From the NCBI GenBank assembly GCA_025201375.1, contig JAIWZP010000017.1, forward strand, positions 477,264 through 541,263: DNA of 64,000 nt, written 5' to 3'. Of the stretch, positions 41,484 through 53,298 are shown in pieces. The position numbers and the translations under genes were made by a program. Numbering within the stretch: the first letter of the stretch is position 1; each line of letters starts with the position of its first letter. The stretch is from Gongronella butleri (lineage: Eukaryota > Mucoromycota > Mucoromycetes > Mucorales > Cunninghamellaceae). The notes below the pieces were generated by a model that worked only from the letters and a program-made list of their open reading frames with translations, did no database searches and was not told where the DNA came from.

Positions 41484-43259
41484 ATGCCATCTTTGCAAGA
41501 CCTTCCTATCGAGCTGCTTCGGCTCGTCATGCAGCGCTTGCCTCCTTCGGATGTGCTACAAATGCGTCTTGTTGACCACCACTTCAATGAAATGGCCACA
41601 CCCATTGCTTTTGAGCAAATCACTTTCAATCTGTCTCACCTACAGAAACTCACAGACATGGTGTCTTTCTACACAGGCACCCCGCACGCGAAATTTCCAG
41701 CCAAAGACATCAGCATTAGCGATCGCAAATGCCTGAGCATGGTGGCCACCCTTCTTCCCTATTGGCGCGACGTTGGCAAGTTGAGCCTCGATTTTTGGAA
41801 CGGGGACAGCAATGAGGAGCAGCTCGCCATCCTTAAAAATGTTGTCAATTACTCAAGCCTGCGCCACCTGGTCATTAGCTATTCTGAGCCCTCGCACCCT
41901 GTTTTGCCTGATCCAGGCTCCAATTTGCGCATCCTCGACATCCGCGGTGTGTCCTGCGGTCTTGAATGCATCCTGACTCTGCTGCGCAATATGCAGCACC
42001 TGCAAAGTCTCAAGATACAGCTCGGCAAGTCCAGTGTCAACGAAACGCCACTATGCAACTTTGTCGACGAATTTCTCACCAGCGAGCCGCCTCATCTGAG
42101 CATGACCAACTTGTCAATCACCTTTATCGATTGGCAAAAAACATCTCCGCAAGATGTGCCGGCTGTACACGATGTGGCGCTTTTTTTTGCCTTCCTCATG
42201 CCAAAGCTTGCTTCTTTTGACTTGAAAATGGACATGCGTAAAAGCAACCAAGTCGCCCAACTCGCAATTCCCAGCCAGGATGGCCACCATCTTCCTCCTC
42301 CACTTGAATTGAAGCCCTTGCCACACGAAAACGCTGCAATTGACTCGCCAAGCCCGCTTGCCACTTTGTGTCCGCCTTTGAAAATCGACCTCACCCTCCA
42401 ACCTAACGTGATTCACGATTCGCTCGTTCGTCTACCCCATTCGCTACCTCATGTTCTCACAATGAACTCGGCTCACAGCAGCAGTACTCTTTCTTTGTCG
42501 CCGGTGCTCAGCGGGTGGGCTTTCTTGAAAAAGCTGACTATTGAATGGTCCGATTTGCTTGATTTGGACGTGGCCCTTCAAAGAATGCCGGCGGCCGCAT
42601 GCCTCAAAGAGTTGGTCTTGGAAAATTGCATGATCGACCATCCGGGCGTCCTGGAACGCGCCGTGGCGCGCCTATCTTCTCTGTCTCATCTTCATTTGGT
42701 TTGCGTTTGGGCCTACGATTGGCGCTTTGACTCTCAATTGACAATGAACAATCCATGGTTCTCATTGCTGCGCTCGTTTTTCAAAAAATACCACGATCTG
42801 ATGTTTGGCGAAGGCATGCTTCATTGGTTTTCTTGTCCTGTCACCACAGCATCGCTTCATGTATGTGAGGAATTTAGCCGCTCAGAATGGATTGGTATCC
42901 GAGAGGGTTTGGTAGAATCCACCATGCAGATGCGCTTGATCATCCTGATTCAAGATGCCCAGCAAGCAACGGACGACCTCGTTCAAATGTGGCTCTATGG
43001 TCGTGTTATTTCTGATTACTACGACCCCATGGGAACAAGCGTTGCGCAGAAGCTGGAGGACGCGGATGTCCAAATGGTGCTGACGGAAATGAAGGAGCGT
43101 ACGGAAAAGACACGACCCTCTTTTGATGACGAGCCAGATTTTGCATCTCCCGCCGCCCGTCACGCATTCTCATTGCTTTGGAGCGAGCACAATGCGACTG
43201 TCTATGCCTGCAGCTCCACTAAAAAAATGCACTTGTTTGGTCCCCACGAATATGATTAG
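41484..43259 (+). CDS. F-box protein, intronless
   Basis: This is one uninterrupted frame of 591 residues. Residues 1-40 form an F-box: MPSLQDLPIELLRLVMQRLP, then PSDVLQMRLVDHHFNE, with the typical LP-x(3)-LxxVxxxLP and xxDLxxxRxVxxxF pattern. Such proteins bring substrates to an SCF (Skp1-cullin-F-box) ubiquitin ligase through Skp1. The remainder has leucine-rich segments (LRHLVISYSEP, LRILDIRGVSC, LKELVLENCMI) spaced like irregular leucine-rich repeats, the usual substrate-binding part. It is intronless, unlike nearly all other genes here. The AATAAA at 43345 is the likely poly(A) signal. The substrate cannot be inferred. Confidence 0.88.
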   Translation: MPSLQDLPIELLRLVMQRLPPSDVLQMRLVDHHFNEMATPIAFEQITFNLSHLQKLTDMVSFYTGTPHAKFPAKDISISDRKCLSMVATLLPYWRDVGKLSLDFWNGDSNEEQLAILKNVVNYSSLRHLVISYSEPSHPVLPDPGSNLRILDIRGVSCGLECILTLLRNMQHLQSLKIQLGKSSVNETPLCNFVDEFLTSEPPHLSMTNLSITFIDWQKTSPQDVPAVHDVALFFAFLMPKLASFDLKMDMRKSNQVAQLAIPSQDGHHLPPPLELKPLPHENAAIDSPSPLATLCPPLKIDLTLQPNVIHDSLVRLPHSLPHVLTMNSAHSSSTLSLSPVLSGWAFLKKLTIEWSDLLDLDVALQRMPAAACLKELVLENCMIDHPGVLERAVARLSSLSHLHLVCVWAYDWRFDSQLTMNNPWFSLLRSFFKKYHDLMFGEGMLHWFSCPVTTASLHVCEEFSRSEWIGIREGLVESTMQMRLIILIQDAQQATDDLVQMWLYGRVISDYYDPMGTSVAQKLEDADVQMVLTEMKERTEKTRPSFDDEPDFASPAARHAFSLLWSEHNATVYACSSTKKMHLFGPHEYD

Positions 43260-45237
43260 GCTATTTACCTCTTGTTTTTAACCCTGCCATCACCTTTTTG
43301 CCCGAGAATCTTCCTTTTCAGCCCTTGTAAATCTTCAAATATTCAATAAAAAGTCATTGTTCGGGCTCTTGCAAATAATTAGCTCTGACTAAAAAGACAG
43401 CAATGCTTTGCTTCTCGTATTTTTGCAATCATGTCAATTGTTTTCATTGTTTTTTTCGTGAACTTGGCGTGTCATTTGATCAACCATCTGAGTGTCACCA
43501 TTTTTTCAGTCAACGAAATAATCGGATGGCAAAAAAAAAGTGTCATCTTGTCAAGCAAGTCTTTTCGCGCTATTGAACTTGAAGCAAGTGCCCGAGAAAA
43601 TACACAAAAGCATAAATTTCATCCGGTTTGGGATTTTCGCATACAAATAAGCGTTTAATCTGTCCTTGTTTCGACCTCAATGGACAGAAATGGACGCGTG
43701 CCATCATTTCAATGCCTGAAGCATCGCGCTACACTGCACAAAAACGAGCGCTTTTACGCGCAAGCACGATTTTTGAAACTGGCCAATTTTCCAAGGGGTG
43801 CAGTCAAGGATTTGAAAGCAGCGAAATTTAGGTCCTCGGGTCGCCACGCCATTCTCACACATGGTAAACACTCTTCTTTCACCGATGGAAATGCAATAAA
43901 AAAAGAGGATTCATTGACAGCGTTTTGCGTAAAATGCATTTTTTTCTTTTTTTTTTTTTGACTCAAGGTCATCTCGACTAAACGTGCCTGTATCTCGATG
44001 AATTTTGCACCATCAGAAAGAGCATAGCTTGATGCGTACGTGGACATGGATGATCGATGAAAAAAGTGATTTTTTTGGGGCATTTCGACACGCGTTCAAA
44101 ATCATATAGTTTTCGACGCGTGATAAACCGCGTCACATGACGATTTACACCCGCCAGTTTTTAATCATATCCATGCACCTGGCGCCTCTCTTGCCAATAG
44201 ACGCGTTGGTGCGGCTCCAGGGACGCGTTTTTCCCGTGCAATTCGCGGTTGAAATAAAATCGAAAATCGGCCATTGCTCGCAACTCAACTCAACAGATGG
44301 ATCGCGCTTCTTTTTGGCATACTCCCTGGTTTCTCCATGTCGGTTATCTTGTGTGCGAGTTTGGCACAAATCTGGGGACATGATTTTTCAATTCTCGTCC
44401 GGGCGCTCGTTCACGGCAAAATTTTGACTTACGTGTTACGTGTCCCAGCTCTTTGTGACTCGTCTAACCTTTTGTACAGCTCGTTGTTTCTTGCCTGCTA
44501 TTTCATAGTGCGATGCGCGTGGAGGCTTTCTAGTGTCTGGTTTAGCCGGAAACCGGCGATTTGCGTCAAATCCTATTTTTCGGCCATCTCTGATCCATAG
44601 GCAGCCCTTGAGATATTAAACTTTGTGCTAAGATGTTGATATGCTGGAAGGGCAGCGGGGACAAATTCTAATGTGATTGGATCACTGCAACGCCCGCAGT
44701 CGCGAAAATTGGTTGCTTTTGGCCATTTTTGAGCCATTGGCCACATTTAGTCGAGCCACGCGCGTCAAATTCGCTGCAATACGTGCGGCATAATAGATGC
44801 TCGTCGCATGCTGTGCATTAAGAAAAAAACGGAGGACGAGCGTCAAGCAAAAGCGCGTTTAGGTCTTTGAAATGCTGGAAGCGCGTGTTTTCCGAGCCAT
44901 TTCCATGGTCGGTCCTGCGCGCACGTGGAATTACATCAAACCTGCCCTTGCGGATGATCGACAGGCAGCCAAAAAAAGACAAGCTGATTGCAAGTTTTGC
45001 AGCGTTTGGGCTTTGTTGGCTCAAATGATCAAAAAATTGGTGTTCTATCGTTTTAATAATAGCAACGGGGGATCTATGTACAAATGCAAACAAGGAGAGG
45101 GACGTACTGGATGTGTGGATGGAGGGTGATACAGTGTGGGGGGGGGGAACACGAGTGAGAAACGAAGAAAACGGTGCAATTCGCAGCATGTCGTGATAAA
45201 AAAAATCGCGGAACGAGGCACGGGGGGCGGGGCCGTC
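43260..45237. other. Repeat island between F-box gene and bS6m
   Basis: It holds repeat R2 (about 43780-44400), AT-rich unique DNA and a G-run near 45137. Open frames here are short and unsupported. Confidence 0.45.
43780..44400 (+). repeat. Dispersed repeat R2, copy b
   Basis: It has the same order of phrases as at 31300-31900, beginning CCAAGGGGTGCAGTC and AAATTTAGGTCCTC, in the same orientation. Just upstream, CACTGCACAAAAACG (43733) also occurs at the start of R1 copies (near 57913 and 30292), so R1 and R2 may be parts of one larger element. Confidence 0.6.
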
Positions 45238-45741
45238 TTAATGCGACTTGTCGGGGCGCGCGACGACGGTATCGAGCTTGTCACCGAGCTTGATGAAGGT
45301 GTGTCGCAGCACACGCGAGTCAACGCCCAGCTTCTTGTTCAAATCCTGGATCGTCAGCGGATTGGCGTCAAAGTGCATCATCCAGTAGCTAAGAAATGAA
45401 ATAAAAGAGGTGAGCACGCCACTCGATTCGATGTTTTATTTTTTTTGCCATTGGGGCCATGCTCAATTCCTTACTGTCCATCGGTGTGATATTCTTGATG
45501 ACGCTTGATGCGGTGAGGCAGGGGCTTGTTGCCCCAATTGTCGAAACCACGGACGACGCCGCCCTTTTGCAGCACTTGCGTGGCGGACGTCTTGATCAGG
45601 TCCTTGAGGTTGCCCTTTTGTACAAAAAAAAAGCGTCAGCAAGGGCATCATTCGGTATAAAATCGCCCATTGATCATTTTAGGGTAGACCTACCTCGACA
45701 AGGTGAGCGCGCGCGATACAAACGAGTTCGTAAAAGGGCAT
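45238..45741 (-). CDS. MRPS6: Mitochondrial small-subunit ribosomal protein bS6m
   Basis: Three exons (45741-45694, 45614-45475, 45388-45238) sum to 339 bases, giving 112 residues, the usual size. The protein starts MPFYELVCIARAHLVE, then GGVVRGFDNWGNKPLPHRIK, a feature of bacterial S6 and its mitochondrial relatives (yeast Mrp17), then YWMMHFDANP and SRVLRHTFIKLGDK. S6 binds 15S/12S rRNA in the platform of the small mitoribosomal subunit. There is no cleavable presequence, as in other family members whose N-terminus is the folded domain. It is divergent from the secreted-protein gene at 46201. Confidence 0.93.
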
Positions 45742-46200
45742 CGTGTCGTCGCTTTGAGTGTGTTTGGAGAAGAAGACGGTATAAAAAAAAAAGAGAAGAA
45801 AAAAAGAGGGGAAAGAATTGGGCAGGTGTGCCATCAGGTTTGCAACGGGGGTCAAGCCACCCGGACACCGGACTGCGGCCTTTTAAAAATGGGAGAAACA
45901 GAGAGAGTGAGATGAGCGCGGTAGAACAAAAAAAAAAAATTCATGCACGCCATTTGCAATCCGCCTGTGGACCCAGCCATATAAAGAAGAGCGTGCGCGG
46001 TTTTGCATTGCGCACATGAACCCACAAACTCTCACTCTCACACAAAAGTGCGAAGGGGCCATCCCCCTCCCTTCCCCCCACGCATGAATAAAATAAAGGA
46101 TGATCGATCCTTTTTATTTTCATTCACCTTTTTCTTTTGCTTTTTTATTTTTTTTCTTGTATTCCTTTTTTCTTTTATCCACACAGCTAATTGTCATATC
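45742..46200. other. Divergent upstream region bS6m / secreted protein
   Basis: No gene was seen. T-rich and A-rich runs on both sides are consistent with promoters for the two divergent genes. Confidence 0.4.
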
Positions 46201-47436
46201 ATGAGGCCATTGACATTGTTTTGCATTGCGACGCTGATCAACACACTGGTTGCAGCACCAGTCTATTCCAAGGCAACAGCGCACACATCGCTCTTGTCAC
46301 AAAGCCACGCGCAATGGCGCCGGCGCCACACTCTAGGTAAAAAAAAATTGACAAAGGGTCTTCAAAAAAAGAGACAAACGTGCTGTTTGACATGCTGCGT
46401 GCCTGAAATGGTCATATCACCAAAAAAAAAAAAAAGGGAGCGGAAGGGGGTGGGGAGCGCAGGGTGCGTGGGGGGGGGCTTCAAAGCTTTTTTTTTCTTT
46501 GTTGCAACAATGAAAAAATGAGGGGGAGGAGGGGTGAAAAGGAAAATCCGGTCATCCATTTTGCTTTCTTGTCATGGACAATGAAAAAAAACTAGGAGCA
46601 TGACCATTGTGTGTGTGTGTGCGTGTATGTATTATGGCCATGTTCATGCCACCGATGGGTCCCCAAAGGAAAGAAAAAGGGGTGGCAAGGGCGCCAATGC
46701 ATGTCCATTCCGACGCCTTTCCTTTGTTTGCATTATTTATTTACGTTTTTTTCTCTCTCTCTCATTTTTTTTTGTGAAACTAGATGTTAGTGGCGATCAG
46801 CGGCGGATGCGACGCGTGACACGCGCGGGTGGAGAGCGTTTGGCTATTGTGCCTGCGATGTTTGTCCCACGGCACGCGGTGGATGCTCTGGACGCGCTTT
46901 TGGCGGCGGACATGGCGGCAGCGGGGCCCGTGCTTCTTGTGGAGAAGCCATTGTTAGATGCGTGCGTGCAGAAATCGCCCGAGAAATGCGAATTGGAGGG
47001 CATCCTGGTTGCGAGCGATGCAACACTGGACTTCGGCTCGTCGTCGGCATCCTCCCCATCGACGACAATGACGACAGCTGCCACACAAAAAATGCGTGCA
47101 TTGGACGCCTATCATTACGACGTGGTCGCTGATCAATGGCGGCGCGTGGCCCTGTACGATGATGTCGACGCGCCAATCGACGTGCACATTGCCATAAAGA
47201 TGGCGAAAAGCGGCGAAAAGGGCGTCGACGACAATGTTGACGCGCGTGTCACCGTACAGTGGGTTGCGAGCGAGCTTGGAGCTGAGCAGACATGGCCCAA
47301 GAAAGGTGATGTCGCGTGCCATGGCAAAAAGGCAAATGGTCGCCGCTGCCTTGGGCACGAGGGCACCCCCTGGCCAATAACAAATAGAAACAAGGATGCA
47401 CTTTTGCAACTCATCACGAATGACGTCCTCTTTTAA
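46201..47436 (+). CDS. Secreted protein of unknown function
   Basis: Two exons (46201-46336 and 46784-47436) give 262 residues. Residues 1-19 are a clear signal peptide (MRPLTLFCIATLINTLVAAP) with a likely cut at VAA|PVY. A basic stretch follows (RRRHTLD, RRMRRVTR), which might be a dibasic processing site. The mature part has alternating hydrophobic and acidic segments (HAVDALDALLAADMAAA, WRRVALYDDVDAPIDVHIAI). A C-terminal segment carries two cysteines (CHGKKANGRRC). I recognise no domain. The 447-base intron is the longest in the window and contains a G-rich stretch; its acceptor is GAAACTAG. The AATAAACA just after the stop may be the poly(A) signal. Confidence 0.65.
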
Positions 47437-47927
47437 ATAATAAACAATACCATGGAGCAAAAAAAAAAAATCAAAAAAATCAAAAAAATCAAAAAAAAAA
47501 AAATCAAAAAAGGCGCCTTTTCAAGGCACGCCCACAAGTCGTGGGCGGCGCAGTTTTGAAGGGGATAGAAAAGCCACGCTGGCCACTTGGTTTTTTTTTT
47601 TTCTTCAGCTTTAATCTTACCGCGAGCATTTATGTCTGAAGCAAAAGTTTCTATAGCTTTTGGCTTCCTGAGTCTTGGCGCAGACTTACCAATCGCATGT
47701 GGTCCACCCTTGACGTGTCTATAAAAAAATGGGCACGAGCAAGAAAGCCAGAAGCGATGAAAACTTGAAAGACAAACACATTGAATGAAAAAAAAAATCT
47801 TAAACTGACAAACAGCGCATGAAAAAAAAGACGTTCATCCAGAGAGGCATTGGGTTGCGAAGGAGGAAATTAAAAAAAAAAAAATCAAACGAAGCAATGA
47901 ATTTATTTCCTTTTTCTATTTGCTTTT
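47437..47927. other. Intergenic with (A)nTC simple repeat and a strong inverted repeat
   Basis: 47460-47512 is a run of A-tracts separated by TC. Right after it, GCGCC... and CGCCCAC-AAGTC-GTGGGCG-GCGC (about 47510-47555) can fold into a nested hairpin. On the minus strand the hairpin is followed by long T-runs. No known RNA was recognised. Confidence 0.5.
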
Positions 47928-50286
47928 TCAACGTTTTTTGCTTGGGCGATCACTATTTTGGCCATTGCTTGCGCGTTTCGCACCGATGCCCGAGTCTGAG
48001 GAGATGACGCCGCGATTGCCGACACTGAGGACGACGTGGGCATTGCCGGTCTGTTGCTGGCGCTCGAGAAGGGCACCGGCAAGATTCAATGGGGTGTCTG
48101 AGCTGCTCATGTTGTTCAACTTGCGCTGCTCCTCGATCTTTTTCAGGCGCTTCTCGGTCTTGCCCTTGCCCGACGTCTTGCCGTGGAATTTGTGCGACAA
48201 GAAGCGGAAAGCCTGCAAGAAAGAGAGGGAGCGAGAAAAACAAACGTGAGCACCAATGCATTTTTTTTTGTTTTTTGCCATTTTCACTTACATCCTTGGT
48301 ATTCATCTCATGCCCCTGGTCATCGACATATTCGAGCTGGACGTCTGGTTTGTAGTCTGCCATGCGTTCCTCGAATTGGCGCAATCGCTCGCGCTCCTCG
48401 CGTTCCTTGGCGCGTTCAGGATCGTAATCGCGTCGGCGCTCGCGCTCGCGCGTGGATGAGCTGCTGCTGCCGACCTGTTGCTGCGCCTCGGCAAGCTTCT
48501 CCTGCTGCCGCGCCTCGGCCTGCCACTTGACGTGGTGTGCCACGAGCTTGTCGCGCTTCAATCGCTCCTCGTTTGCCTTGGAGACCAGACCTAGAATTGG
48601 AAAAAGTGTAAAAAACGTGATTTTTTTTTTGAAAGCTCCCCCTGCATCTATTTTTTTTTCTTCTTACCCTTTTGATTGAGCAAGGCCAAGGTGGCTGCGA
48701 GCCCGGTTCCGACGAGGGGTTCTTCAATGACGGCTTCGAGGGTGTCGTCTTGAACAGGTGGCATGGGTGGCGTGGTGGACATGTCTTGATCTTGTTCAAC
48801 TTCTTCTTCAGGCACATGCTCAATGCGAGTGGATGAGGTTGCTGCGGCAGGTGCGGCTGCTGCTGAGGCTTGATCCTCCATTTTTTGCTTTTGTTCACGG
48901 ATGTAGACGGGGGTCTTGCCGACATTGCTAAGGAATTCAGACGTTTCCGAGAACACGAGGCCATTGTCATCGTCGTTGTTGTTGTCATGGTCGTTGGCTT
49001 GGTTGTTCTCGTCGGCAATGGCGCGTGCAATTTCCTCGGGGGTCATGCGTTTCATGGCTTTGGCTTTTTGTCGGTTTGCTTGGCGTCGCGAGATGGCCAG
49101 TGCTGCCTGCAGATCGTCGTCGTCGACAAAGTTGGCGTCCTCTGCGATTTGTGGCTTCTTCACAGGTGCGGGCAATTCGTCGTCTTTGGTGGTTATGGTG
49201 TCAGCAGAGTCAATGTCGTTTTCGTCTTCTTGGATGGCGGTGCGCTTGCGCAATTTCTTCGTTTTCTTGACTTTTTTCGGCTTTTTGAAGGTGAGCTCGT
49301 CCTGGGTATAGTAGTCCTTGATGTCCTTTTGCTTTTCGTAGTCGAGGGTCTGGACCTGCTTGAGCTTGTCGGCGACGGACAAATGGCCTGTGGCGGCCTG
49401 ATGCTTGAATCGCGTTTCCGCGACGGATGGCGCGACGAGACCCTGCTTGCCGAGGACAAAGCCCGTGTCCTTGCGCTCGTCGTCGTAGTGGGCGAGCATG
49501 GCGGGCTTCTCACCGAGGGCCATGGCCTCTTCGTCGGCGTAAGGATTATAACCTGGTTTTTTCTTTTTGTTTTCCAGGTTTTGCACGAGTCGTTCTTTGT
49601 CTTCCAAGTTGACATTGGTCAGCATGTCAGCGTCGTCAGCGTCATCGTCCAGAATGCCCCGATCCTTGATCGTAAGAATGGTCTCGGCGCCTTCTACAAA
49701 CTCGTCCATCGCGTGGCCCACCTTGATGCCCTCCAATTCCGTCGATGAGTACGCCTGCTGCTGCTGCTGCTTGCCTTGCTTGGCCTTGGCCGCTTGCAAC
49801 GCGCGCTGCTTCTCCTTTTCGCGCGAACGCGCAATCCATGCAAGTGCACTATCGTCCTGGTCGTCATCCATCTCGGCAATCGACTTGCCCTGCAACTTTT
49901 CATATTGCTTGCGTCGGTTCTTGGACCTAAAGATTAAAAAAAAAAAGGGTGAGCACCACGAACCGCGCCACGTTCCATATTTTTGTCTTTTTTTTTTTTC
50001 TTCTTACTTTTCAATGCGATCGCGAATTTCTTGGGCTTTGGCCTCCTTTTCACGCTCTTCCTTGAGTCGGCGGTAATTCTCGACGGCCTGTGCTTCGTGA
50101 TCGACGGGCTGATCGTCTTGTTGGCCATCGTCGTCGTCGCCAACACACCCCAAAGGCGCCAAACCGAGTTTGGCTCGCAAAGCACTATGAAAAAAACGAT
50201 CTATTAGCAACCCAGACCCTCCACTCTCAACACATGTGTGCGCATGTCACTTACTTTGTCTCGTCCAACGAAATTGATTCAGCCAT
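47928..50286 (-). CDS. SNU66: U4/U6.U5 tri-snRNP protein Snu66/SART1
   Basis: The gene runs from ATG at 50286 (MAESISLDETN) to the stop at 47928 in about six exons. The start matches the family: a short ISLDET lead followed by the conserved LRAKLGLAPL segment, here split by an intron. Then come basic helices (SKNRRKQYEKLQGKSIAE), GHAMDEFVEGAETILTIKDR, an NPYADEEAMA motif, VAPSVAETRFKHQ, a Lys-rich KKPKKVKKTKKLRKR block and FSETSEFLSNVGKT. The C-terminus reads AFRFLSHKFHGKTSGKGKTE through MSSSDTPLNLAGALLERQQ, almost diagnostic for SART1. It bridges components of the tri-snRNP for spliceosome activation. Gln- and Ala-rich inserts are low-complexity. It is divergent from the PHD gene, with 248 bases between the starts. 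Confidence 0.95.
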
Positions 50287-50534
50287 GGTGTGGGATCAAA
50301 AGTAGGGGAGACGGGAAAGAAATAAAAAGCGGAAGAAAGAGGTAAAATAAAGCTGAGAGCCGGGCTGGCATTGAAATACACCAAAAAAAAAAAGAGGGTG
50401 TTTCAAAAAACAAGTCTCATTTTTTTTTTTTCTCTTTTTCTTTCTCTCTCTCTCTCTTTTTTGCAATTTGCTTTTTTAGATTCTCTTAATTTACACTTGC
50501 TTGATTCCCGCCTTGTGTCTGTCATTTTTTACGC

Positions 50535-50730
50535 ATGGCTGACAAACGCAAGAAGAAGAAGGCCGCACCGCCCAAGAAAAAGGAGGCCAAGAAAAAGAAA
50601 AAGGTGGAAGAGGAGGTGTATTGTATTTGCCGCAAAGGCTATGACGGCAATGAATTCATGATAGCCTGTGACAGCTGCCAAGGCAAGCCCAAAAAAAGAA
50701 AAAAGAGGGTAAGCAAAAACACGAACTCAT

Positions 50731-50763
<33 letters not shown>

Positions 50764-53053
50764 GTGCTCATTTAGAATGGTTCCATGGCAAATGTGTGGG
50801 CATCACGCCCAAATCCGTGGTAAAACATTACTATTGTGACGCATGCAAACCAACAGCGCCTGTGGAAGATGCCAAACCAAAAGGTAGAAAAGAGTTCATG
50901 GATGTGCTCTATTTTATTTCCTTTTTTTTTTTTCTCATTGTCCTCATTTTTCCCCATTTTTTTCAAATTGACAGGCCGAGCGCGCAAGAAAAAGGCCGCT
51001 TCGCCTCCGACTGCGGCTGTCACGGGGAGCAAAGCAACGACAACGACCGCGACGACAACAGCGACAACGACGACGGGCAAGGCCAGCAAGGCCAAGGGGA
51101 AGAAATCCAAAGTAAAGACCGCGTCGTCACCTCCGCCGCCGCCTGTGCCCATCGCGGCGCCGCCCGTCGCTGCTGCGGCGCCAATTGCCATGCCGGCCAA
51201 TCCCCTCGACGATACCATCGACATGGACGAAGAAGACCTCGACGACATTTGCCCCATTTGCGAGTTTGAGTGCACTTGTGGCTCTGCTGCGGCTCCTGCT
51301 GCTCCTGCTCCTGTCCCACCTGCTCCTGCTGCCGCCATTCAAGATACCCCTGCCTCGACAATGGCCAATGCCCCGGTGGTCGTCGACGATGACGAAGATC
51401 TCAACATTTTGGACGACGACGACGATGTGACCATGGGCCATGTGATGGTGATTGACGCAATGGACACCGACTCGGACCAGCAAGACGACTCGGACGAAGA
51501 CGATTCGGACGAAGACGAGGACGATGATTTGGTATCGTACACATCAAGTGCCGTGGCGTCGGATGACGAGGAGGATATTATCGAGGACATCATCGAGCAA
51601 GAAGAGGAACAGGCGATCATTGCCGATGTGCTTGAGCAAGGCGACCTGTCTGCGGACGACAATGATGACGAAAACGATTCAATGGCATTCTATGTGGAAG
51701 ACGATCAAATGTCGTCGTCGTCGTCATCTTCCATGTCCATGGACGATTCGGATGACATGGATGAAGACGAGGCGTACCAGCGGCGCCAGCAACAGTTACA
51801 ACAGCAGCGGTCGCTGGATCAATGGACGTCGGATGAAGAAGACGACGAATATGATTACCAAGCGATGATTTTCCACGAACAAGTCGGCGACGAGCAAGAA
51901 AACGACGAAAACGATGAAGAAGACGACGCGCTTGCGCATGCGCTGGCGCTGCTACCGGGCGACCGCCACGATACCTTGTTCAACAGCATTGCAGAGGCTT
52001 TTGTCCAAGTATTGACCCCATTGGCCGCTCATGGCGATGCCCCATTACTCGAATTGACGTCTGCACCAACGAGCCCAGTGTCCGAGCATCATCATCTCCT
52101 TCCAATTCATCATCTCGACATTGACATGCTGCGCCGCCCTTCTCTGCCAAGCAATGCCGTGCTGGCCGCGCACAGAGATGTCGATTTGGCCCCGGATTCG
52201 CTCCTTTCCTCGGTCATCTCGTCGTCCTCCACATCCGCAGACTCAAACATGCCATCGACCTCCAATGCCACCACCACCACCACTACCAGTCTGTCGCCCC
52301 CACGCGCCTCGGTGCCCATCCATTCCCTGTCAACAGGTGCCTTGCCTCTTCCAACCTCCATACACGCTGCCGCGTCATCCTCGTCATCATCCAATGCTCC
52401 CTCGTTGCCCGCCATTGTCACCAATAATTTGGATCCCGCCGCCTCGGATGACGCCGTGTCGCCCTCGTCGCCCGTGGATCTGGCCGCTTTGCTGCCCGTC
52501 GATGTCAAGATCCCGGAACAGCTGCTCGAGCTCATCAAATCATCCTTGGCCGCATCGCCCACGGACCCATCCTCGTCATCATCACCGCCATCCTCCCCCG
52601 TCTCGGCACCCACATCGCCAACCACAAAGCGTCTAAGCATCCCAGGCCCCTCGCCCCTGTCGCGCCAGGTGTTCCCGCCCTCTTCAGTCATTAATCCCAA
52701 GAAACGCCCCTCTTTGGTAAAGCCAGGAAAAAAAAGCGAGAAAAAGAAAAAGCATCACCTGATTTTTTTTTATTTTATTCGGTGTGTAGACCCCCGGGTC
52801 GCCGCATAAACGCCAACAACGCGACGACACCAAGGACGACCACGCCTCAGACAACGAGGCCGACATGGACGCGTCAGTCGGCATGGATGAATTGCTGGAC
52901 ATCAGTCAATTGGATGCACGTACCGACGACGACGACGACGACGACCTCCACTTGGACGACCGCTTTAGCAGAGACCTGTCGCGCTGGGAACGCGTGCCCA
53001 TTGGCGCCTTCCGCATGATGCGCGCAAAAAACAGGCTGTGGCTCAATCGATAG
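50535..53053 (+). CDS. PHD-finger chromatin protein
   Basis: Four exons (50535-50682, 50776-50883, 50975-52716, 52790-53053) sum to 2262 bases, giving 753 residues. A Lys-rich N-terminus (likely nuclear targeting) leads to a PHD finger at about 34-83: YCICRKGY, FMIACDSCQEWFHGKCVGI, HYYCDAC, the Cys4-His-Cys3 zinc pattern. The aromatic Trp and the acidic loop suit binding of methylated histone H3K4. The rest is low-complexity: Ala/Pro/Thr and very acidic Asp/Ser tracts, and a conserved-looking end (DRFSRDLSRWERVPIGAFR). The finger is intact only if intron 1 uses a GC donor (CAAG|GCAAGC). A nearby GT donor gives a frameshift. AATAAA at 53251. Confidence 0.85.
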
Positions 53054-53298
53054 ATTCCTCCAGTTGACGAAATTCGCATCACTCACTCTCTCTCTGCATC
53101 TTTTTGCCCTTTTTCTGCATCTCTTTTTTTTTTTTAAAAAAAAGTACCATCAACCTTGCATCCCCCCTCCTCTCTTTTGTATTTGCTCCGCTCTTGTACG
53201 TACCCCCCACCCTCCACTACCCTGCCTTTTTGCATGATGAAAAGTAAAAAAATAAACAATGGCATGTATTTACAAAAAAAGAGGTGAGGCGCGAGCCC

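Noticed and set aside
47640..47720. U1 snRNA-like ACTTACC word on the plus strand
   Set aside because: Only seven bases match the U1 5' end; the stem-loops and Sm site expected downstream are not there.
48870..49748. 292-codon plus-strand frame rich in Val/Leu/Phe
   Set aside because: Antisense shadow of the acidic and lysine-rich SNU66 exon.
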